NCBI RefSeq assembly: GCF_022201045.2
Contig: NC_068558.1
Coordinates: forward strand, 45,101,001 to 45,165,000
Reading direction: 5' to 3'
DNA from: Citrus sinensis
Taxonomy: Eukaryota > Streptophyta > Magnoliopsida > Sapindales > Rutaceae
Length of the DNA: 64,000 nt
The notes under the pieces were generated by a model. That model was not told the DNA's origin and ran no database searches. It saw only the letters and a program-made list of their open reading frames with translations. Numbering within the stretch: the first letter of the stretch is position 1; the number at the start of each line of letters is the position of its first letter. Of this stretch, positions 57,585 to 64,000 are shown piece after piece. Position numbers and translations under genes: made by a program.

Positions 57585-60500
57585 CTAGTACATTGAGTAA
57601 TTCTCACTGGCCCCAGGTCGAATGCTTTTATAAATTGTCATGGCAACCGGAAGGATACCCAGAAGTGCAATCTGAAGTTGATCTGAGCTGCTAGTTCGGA
57701 CAGAAATTTGGCCGCTGAGTTTGTTGTTCAATCCTGCACGAATAGCCATCTTAGAACTTCGTCCAACGGAAAATTGTGACTGAAGGTTGGCACCCAAGGC
57801 CAAGTCCCCTCTCCATTTCACTAAAGACAACCCCAATGAGGATTGATCCTGGCCAATCGGAAAGTCTGCTTCCCTGAGCTTCACCTCCAAATTCGCTCCA
57901 TATGCAGAATCACCCTGAGATCGGATGGTCCCAGTACTACCCACCAGCATTAAGCGTTTCCCAAGGGCAATCTGATCCTCGAGTTTCAAACCAGTAGCCA
58001 CATTTTCACCTAAAAATGTAACAGAGGCTCCAATAGCTGTCTTGTTCCTCTTGAAATTTTTGAATTTGGTCTCCCCTCTGAGGATGTAAGCAAGTTGCTT
58101 CCCAACATTTTGGATGTCAAAGCCAGCCATACTAGATCCATTCTCGCCTAGCTTTGCAGCAATTGAAGAATCCAAATGAAGGTTGAACTCTTTCTTATCC
58201 TTTGTGACTTGAACAGTAACGGCCGCTGGAAACCGACTAGCAATTGCCAAACTGTGTTCAACGTTGACACCATCATACCCACAATCATGGTCCCAACCAT
58301 GGCCGTCCAACACTGGCCTTGCCAAAAACTGTGAATTTGGCTCCAAGAACCGATACCTGTAAGCTGGATTATCACCATCAAAGGACTGAGGCAAGACCAT
58401 ATCAGGCAATGGCACTGGCACGGCAGCTGAACTTCCATTCTCCTGATCAACATCTTCCCCCACATAACCATAATCTTCAGTAGCAGCATTTCCTCTCTTC
58501 TTCATCTCTCTCATTCTTCTCAACTCCTCTCTCCACTGCTTTTTCTGAAGGAGTTTCACCCGGTAATCATACTCCTCAAAATACGCCTTCTTTTGTTCCT
58601 TACTAAGCTTAGCAATTTGAGCTTTCCTCAGAGGTTTGAATGGTGGAAGCAGATCATATTCATCCTCTTCTTCTTCTTGATCAGAATCAGACAAGTCAGC
58701 CAATTCAATATCAGAATCAGCATTATCACCGCCCTGATCAGTGGGGAGTTTTGGGTGTGTGCGAGATTGCAACAGCCAAGACAACAAGTATGGAAGTGGA
58801 GGTGAACGAACACGAAAGCCAAACAGTTTTCGGTGGTCAAATGACTCTTGAGGTTTTGCAAGAGAACTTGCTTCAGATAAGATCTTCATTGAATAGCATA
58901 ACAACAATAACTGAGGCCTCCAAGTTTGACCATTAGGAAGTACCTTCTGGCCATCTCTATTCTTTCGACAGGCAGGATGATTCTCAACAAGAGATACCGG
59001 ATTCATCAAACTTGGATTCATCAGACGCAGATCACCAACAGCTTGCCCAATGGATTGTTGAACAACATGGGAACGTTGGGCCACAAAGATCTCATAACTC
59101 AAGGGGGATCCTGACGGCCCATCTGGAGGTGCCGAAGCACCATGGGTCAGAGTAACTATGGCACTACGCCAAATTTGAGTACCAAGAGCATTAGTGATTG
59201 ATCTTAACAATGGCAGATCATTAAGATCTCTGGTTTGGCTGTCCAGACGATCAACATACAGAACAATATCTGGGGCACATTTCTTGGTGAACTTCTTAAT
59301 AGAAGCCAAAACTTTTCTATTGACACCCTGTTCAACACCAGAAGATTTCAAACCTGGAGTGTCAATGACCCTGATCTTAACCCCATCAACTGTTCCAACT
59401 ATCTCCTTGACAGAAGTTGTGCCAGGTTCAAAAGCATGGATGGAAGTTTTCTCCTCCCCAAAAATAGAATTTATTGTAGCACTCTTGCCCACACCAGTTT
59501 TCCCAAGGACCAGTATGTTCAAGGTGAAATTCAAATCATCTTTCTCCTCTGCTTCAAGCTGCAGTGCTGTTGTCTTAGCAGCATCAAGGCTAAATAATTG
59601 ACCAGTTTGCCTCCCTGCAATAAGTGACAAGCGGTGCAGAACCTGCCCGACAAGTGAATCTTCTGGAGAGTAACCTAGTCTGTGAACAAGCCTCAGAAAT
59701 TTCACCCTTAAATGCTGTAACTTTTCCAGCTTTGTTTTCTCTTCTTCACTCAAGTTGGTCTCAGTCTCCCCCCCAGTTGCGAGTCTGGAAGAAGTAAAAA
59801 GATTAGTACGATTCGGCCGTGGAGCAGGCTTCAAAGTACGAAGTGAGGTCCCCAAACCAGCAGGACGTTCAACAGAGAAGAGCTTTGATCCATCTTGTGA
59901 TGTTATAGTGATATTGCCACCATTGGAGTCTGCACCTGCTGCTGCTTTCAATAAAGCTGCCAATGCAGCAGAATCAAATAACTCTTTCCCCTCCCCTTCC
60001 TCATCAGTGTCTACTTCTTCATCTGAATCACTGAGAATCTGACCGTCAATTCTCTGTGAATGATCACGAGAACTTTCAGCACCTGATTGAGAACCAACAC
60101 CTGATGCTTGTTCCAGTTCTTCCAGGAATTGTTTAGCTGCTTCAGAGCTTCCAAATATCATACCATCGGAATCTGAGCCTTCAATCTCATCCTCCTCATC
60201 TTGATGCCGGTGTCCTTCCTCAGCTTCCAGAGTAACTTCAGCATTTGAAATTTTACTCACTTCTGCAGATTCGGCTGTATGCAATTTGCCCGACTTCTCA
60301 TCTTCCAGTTTCTCACTGTGAGCACTCACAATGGTCTGCTCATTTTCTAAACGTTCAGCCTCAGAAGCTGCTTTAGTCTGCATAGATTCAGCAGCAAAGT
60401 TCGCAACCTGAGTTCCTTCTGCAAGCCCCTCATCTACCACGGCACTGGACCCATTTTCAACTGCATCAGCAGCTCCATCCAAGTCAACCACTGTCTGCTT

Positions 60501-61586
60501 GGCTTCAAATTCAGACTTTGTCTCACTAGTTGGCTCACTGATTGAAACTGCTTTTACCTCATTGTCAACAGCAACATTAGTGGTAACTGAACTCTCATCG
60601 TTAGACACAACAGCAACATCAACTTCCAGTTCCCCAGGCTGCACTTCTGATGTTCTAGCATCCTCATTTGTTGGAGACTCAAAATTCTTCTCCGACTTAC
60701 TTTCCAGTGGAACTGGTTCTGATTCCACCACTTCGTTAACATGATTAATTTTACCAAACCCATTTTCCAAGCTCACATTCTGCTCATCAGGGACCTCCAT
60801 CCCTTTAATCTCAACGTCCTTAATTCCCTCTAAACCCCCAACCACAGCTACTCCGGAATTCAATGTATGAACACTAACAGCTTCCACCACCGAGCTCCCT
60901 CCACCAGTAAGCTTCACACCCTCAGCTTCAAATTCAGCCGCCACATTGTCTTCCTTATTTTCCATAGACTTTTCACCGTAAAGAACCTCACTTTTTCCAC
61001 CCTCAACAGACAAAAACTCACTTGAAGTCGTATCCTCTCTTAAACCCTCATTTTCACCAGAACCATCCACACCCTCAATTTCAAGCTGCTTCACAGATCC
61101 CTCATCCAAAATCACCTTCAAACCCTTATCACCATCACCAAGCGGCTCCTTCCACTCCCCCTGTTCCTCCTTCAAAACCCTAACCTCCGAATCCCCCATG
61201 ACATCTTTTTCATCATTATCATTCTCACGCACGTTCTGAACACTGTCAGGCATAGAAAACTCCGAAGAATCCACAGAAGGGGCATCATTAAAATCCTCTT
61301 CAGCAGGTTGCTCTACGGTTTCCTCAGCTACAACAGGCTTCTCTGACGCCGTTTCAAACCCCTCATCTCCACTCAAAAACTCCCCATTCTCAGACTCACC
61401 ATCACTAACACCACCACCACCACCAGTACCGTTAATTTTGCTATTATTATCACCCTCCAATCCCAAATTCTTCACTGAATTATCGTAATCGCTATTGTTA
61501 TTATTACTATCGTAGGAAAGGGGAGAAGATGAAAAACCTGACTGATACGACATCGTTTCTGGAGCAGAAGTCTTGTAAGAGTCCAT
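57585..61586 (-). CDS. TOC159: TOC159, chloroplast outer-envelope preprotein receptor GTPase
   Basis: A single uninterrupted exon of 1,333 residues. TOC159 is the main GTPase receptor of the TOC translocon and imports photosynthetic preproteins. Residues 1 to about 640 are the acidic A domain, very rich in Glu, Asp, Ser and Val, with poly-Asn and poly-Gly tracts near the start. The G domain spans about 690-930: the P-loop GKTGVGKS is at 695-702, then EPGTTSVKEI (G2 region), VIDTPGLKSSG (G3) and AIVTLTHGASAPPDG (G4-like). The C-terminal M domain follows an acidic linker (DLSDSDQEEEEDEYDLLPPF) and a basic coiled stretch (KKQWREELRRMREMKKRG). It is a membrane-anchoring beta-barrel-like region ending in SENYSMY. 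The length and acidic N-terminus favour TOC159 over TOC132/120 or TOC90. Confidence 0.97.
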   Translation of the reverse strand: MDSYKTSAPETMSYQSGFSSSPLSYDSNNNNSDYDNSVKNLGLEGDNNSKINGTGGGGGVSDGESENGEFLSGDEGFETASEKPVVAEETVEQPAEEDFNDAPSVDSSEFSMPDSVQNVRENDNDEKDVMGDSEVRVLKEEQGEWKEPLGDGDKGLKVILDEGSVKQLEIEGVDGSGENEGLREDTTSSEFLSVEGGKSEVLYGEKSMENKEDNVAAEFEAEGVKLTGGGSSVVEAVSVHTLNSGVAVVGGLEGIKDVEIKGMEVPDEQNVSLENGFGKINHVNEVVESEPVPLESKSEKNFESPTNEDARTSEVQPGELEVDVAVVSNDESSVTTNVAVDNEVKAVSISEPTSETKSEFEAKQTVVDLDGAADAVENGSSAVVDEGLAEGTQVANFAAESMQTKAASEAERLENEQTIVSAHSEKLEDEKSGKLHTAESAEVSKISNAEVTLEAEEGHRHQDEEDEIEGSDSDGMIFGSSEAAKQFLEELEQASGVGSQSGAESSRDHSQRIDGQILSDSDEEVDTDEEGEGKELFDSAALAALLKAAAGADSNGGNITITSQDGSKLFSVERPAGLGTSLRTLKPAPRPNRTNLFTSSRLATGGETETNLSEEEKTKLEKLQHLRVKFLRLVHRLGYSPEDSLVGQVLHRLSLIAGRQTGQLFSLDAAKTTALQLEAEEKDDLNFTLNILVLGKTGVGKSATINSIFGEEKTSIHAFEPGTTSVKEIVGTVDGVKIRVIDTPGLKSSGVEQGVNRKVLASIKKFTKKCAPDIVLYVDRLDSQTRDLNDLPLLRSITNALGTQIWRSAIVTLTHGASAPPDGPSGSPLSYEIFVAQRSHVVQQSIGQAVGDLRLMNPSLMNPVSLVENHPACRKNRDGQKVLPNGQTWRPQLLLLCYSMKILSEASSLAKPQESFDHRKLFGFRVRSPPLPYLLSWLLQSRTHPKLPTDQGGDNADSDIELADLSDSDQEEEEDEYDLLPPFKPLRKAQIAKLSKEQKKAYFEEYDYRVKLLQKKQWREELRRMREMKKRGNAATEDYGYVGEDVDQENGSSAAVPVPLPDMVLPQSFDGDNPAYRYRFLEPNSQFLARPVLDGHGWDHDCGYDGVNVEHSLAIASRFPAAVTVQVTKDKKEFNLHLDSSIAAKLGENGSSMAGFDIQNVGKQLAYILRGETKFKNFKRNKTAIGASVTFLGENVATGLKLEDQIALGKRLMLVGSTGTIRSQGDSAYGANLEVKLREADFPIGQDQSSLGLSLVKWRGDLALGANLQSQFSVGRSSKMAIRAGLNNKLSGQISVRTSSSDQLQIALLGILPVAMTIYKSIRPGASENYSMY

Positions 61587-61921
61587 TGAAGTAAAGGTAA
61601 GCTGATTGCTGTTGCGTTGGTTTAGGGTTTCTGTTTTGTTTGGTGGGTTTTATCTTTTATTTATTTATTTATTTTCCAAATTGGTGGGCGTGTGAGGGCT
61701 TGGGTTGGGTTTGAAGGGATGCAAAGTTGTGGGGAGGGAGCTTGCTGTGCGATGATGAAGAAAGTCGAAGATAAGGTTACGTCGTTTGCGTTGTGGTTTT
61801 TTTTCTTTTTTTGGGTTCGTGTCAGGGGTTTTTATAGGACCGCACGAGTGAGTTTGGGTGGGCTTTCAGTCGGAGGATTCGATGTTTGTGAGGATCATGT
61901 AATGACCTAATTGCCCCACTG

Positions 61922-61928
61922 ATATATA

Positions 61929-61965
<37 letters not shown>

Positions 61966-61978
61966 TTATTTATTTATC
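61922..61978. repeat. (TA)n microsatellite upstream of TOC159
   Basis: About 20 TA units are followed by TTTATTTA repeats. It lies about 340 bases upstream of the TOC159 start codon, so length variation could affect its promoter. Confidence 0.9.
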
Positions 61979-62275
61979 TAAATGGGCTATTTTTTATGTT
62001 TAACGCAAACGGTATGATATTTTAGGCAGATTTTGTTTTTTTGTGGGGGGGTCTGGTTACTAAACTAGTTCTAGTTCTTTCATTGAAAATTCTGGAAACA
62101 CGTTAATTTTTGTGTGGTGGTTTAAGATTCGTTTCATACTAAAAGAATAAGCAATTTAACCTGTCAACTTCATAATTATTTTTCTAATTATTTTATATTA
62201 TAAATCTACTAATATCTTGTATCAAATTATACCAAAACTTCCTTTATAAGTTTATACCTTGACACGATAATAATT

Positions 62276-63150
62276 TAGGGATGATAGAAATCCCTACAAG
62301 AATAAGTACCTTCAAGAATTTTCTCCATTCGAAGAGGATACATAGATAATTTTTTATCTAGTTTCTTATTCGAGAAAATGATGTGAATAATTTTTTACTT
62401 AATTTTTTATTTGATGAAGGGATAGGGATATTTTGACAATTCTAATTACAACTGTTGCTTCCGAATAAGCTTTTAGCACCGCAACACGCTTCATTCAAGC
62501 ACATTGAAAGCTTTAATGTGTTGTCAAAGTTGACTACAAGCTTACAATGGCAGTATTAGTTTATTTTACATTGTAATTATGTTATATAATTATTAATATT
62601 TTCACTTAGAAGTTACATTACTTATATTATTTTTATTGTTTTAAATTTGAAATCTGTGACTATTTCTCAATTTGCCACATTTCTTGAGGAATAACAAGAG
62701 GAGCAGGAGGCGTAAGAGGTAAATACTTTTATTAAAAATATTGATTAAGTATCTATATTTATTTCATTTATCTCATTGTTGATATAAAAGTAATTTTTTT
62801 TTCAATTGTAGGATTATGAAGATTGACGAAAATAATTATTATGGTGATTTATACTTTGTAATGTGACTTTTGTAATGGATTAATGTTAATGTAAGAGATA
62901 TTGTCAAACTTTATTTTTATTTGAATTTTTTTATTTTAATATGATTAAATTAAAATAAAAAATTAAAAATATATCAGTTATTCAAGAATCGGGGACCATC
63001 GGAGATCCCCTATTATTATTCGAAGTGGGGACGAGAATTTCTTAAAGCAATTTTGTAGGGGATGAGGAGGAGACGGAGATATATTTAGAATATTAAGAAT
63101 GGGTACGGGAAGATCAATCTTCTCCCCTCTCCTTCCCATTGTCATCCCTA
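62276..63150. mobile_element. hAT-like non-autonomous element candidate, about 875 bp
   Basis: The left end TAGGGATGATAGAAATCCC and the right end, read inverted, TAGGGATGACAATGGGAAGG share the first ~11 bases. TAGGGRTG-type ends are typical of plant hAT elements. The flanking 8-mers (TAATAATT and AGTAATAT) are only partly alike, so no clean duplication supports the ends. There is no transposase frame. Confidence 0.45.
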
Positions 63151-64000
63151 AGTAATATGCGTATTTATGTCCAATACAATTGGCATCTCCCCCCATGAAT
63201 TATTAGCTCACAGTGATGAGGCTAAAATCAGTAAAAATAATTGGAAGGAAAAGAGCTTGTCAACTGATACGCTAAAATCAGTAAAAATAATTATGGACTG
63301 ATAAAAAATTAAAAAAGAAGGCAGTTAAATGCCAAAATATAGTTATGGTGAGAGGCTGTCAACTAAACTAAATTCAAAGCGAATCACTAAAGAGAACTGT
63401 TATTTAAAATTTAATTAATGTTTTGCATTAAAAAAAAAAATTAAAGAATTTTATCTAGTAGTACCCACAAAAAAAAAGTACATGACTGTTGGCAAACTTC
63501 CATAACTAACAGAAGTGTAGCATCGACGAACGCCTCTTTTTTTTTTTTTTTCCCAGTATTTCAAATTTTATAGTCTCTAATATCAAAAAAAGAAAAAGAA
63601 AAAAAAAGGCAGATAATAATATCTTAGTACAGTCAAAGATCCAAAAACAGATTAGGGTTTTGTGTAGCGCCACTGAAATGAAATATTGTCTTGTTTGGTT
63701 GAAATCAAAGGAAAAGGATAACGCTGAGGATTAGAAATCAAAGGAGAGTTTGTTTGGTTGCGGACGCTTTTGTACAGACTCGCTGTTGTTTTCTGGTGGT
63801 GAGGTACGTGTTAATAGTCATCCTCTCTTGTTCCTCATCTACAAATGGTTGGCCTCTAATTGCCGCGACGACCAACATCTACCACAATTATCTTCGACCT
63901 TCAATGAGCCCATGACCCCCACTCCATCCATTTACTACAGCACTACTTGTGGTTTTAACTTCGCAAGTTTAGTTTATTTCTATCTATTAAGTGTAAACCA
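63151..64000. other. Gene-free end of window
   Basis: AT-rich sequence passes into more balanced DNA after about 63,640 (TTAGGGTTTTGTGTAGCG, then GGTGGTGAGGTACG). That could be the promoter or leader of a gene beyond the window. I cannot support a coding region here. Confidence 0.35.

Noticed and set aside
57585-61586. Overlapping antisense and alternative-frame ORFs across TOC159
   Set aside because: They arise from the codon bias of the acidic A domain. Only the 1,333-residue frame contains the GTPase motifs.
1-64000. Endogenous viral copy or LTR element
   Set aside because: I found no reverse-transcriptase, integrase or capsid-like coding region and no paired long terminal repeats. The elements seen are small DNA transposons.

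Overview
This is a window of eukaryotic nuclear DNA from a flowering plant, almost certainly a eudicot. The evidence is GT-AG introns, very AT-rich intergenic DNA, plant-only gene families (GH3, RALF, LPA1, TOC159, XXT, SRPP) and many small DNA transposons. The proteins look rosid-like, and Citrus or a relative is plausible from memory of family sequences, but the window cannot prove a species. I saw no rRNA, convincing tRNA, CRISPR array, bacterial operon or intact autonomous transposon.

Layout. Positions 1-599 hold the last exon of a cytosolic-type FolD gene. From 0.6 to 26 kb the DNA is gene-poor and repeat-rich. It contains an intact desiccation-related (PCC13-62-type, ferritin-like) gene at 6.5-7.8 kb, a decayed tandem copy at 10.8-12.2 kb, and a four-exon GH3 auxin-amido synthetase on the minus strand at 16.9-19.5 kb. 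Between them lie several terminal-inverted-repeat elements, some with exact 9-bp target duplications. From 26 to 62 kb the DNA is gene-rich: LPA1 (photosystem II assembly), a RALF peptide, a heat-shock-factor-binding protein on the minus strand, the 13-exon ALG3 mannosyltransferase on the minus strand, TSPO, a xyloglucan xylosyltransferase (XXT2-like), an AlkB-like 2OG/Fe(II) dioxygenase, an SRPP/REF lipid-droplet protein, and a single-exon TOC159 on the minus strand. The last 2.4 kb is repeats and upstream DNA.

These genes do not form an operon or shared pathway. The order is explained by shared ancestry: as I recall the Arabidopsis map, LPA1/RALF1 (At1g029xx), ALG3/TSPO/SRPP (At2g477xx) and XXT2/AlkB-like/TOC159 (At4g024xx-025xx) are each neighbours there. 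Here the three groups lie in one stretch, as expected for an unfractionated ancestral block.

The most interesting signals are: (1) a U12-type AT-AC intron in the HSBP gene; (2) a set of MULE-like elements in which each terminal repeat carries its own palindrome, including a 1,973-bp element with an exact 9-bp duplication and an internal tandem duplication; (3) a 118-bp element of this kind inside an exon of the decayed desiccation gene; (4) a conserved-looking but unidentified exon-like reading frame at 14.9-15.0 kb; (5) an 81-bp stop-free intron, a multiple of three, in SRPP. I found nothing I would call a new multi-gene system.
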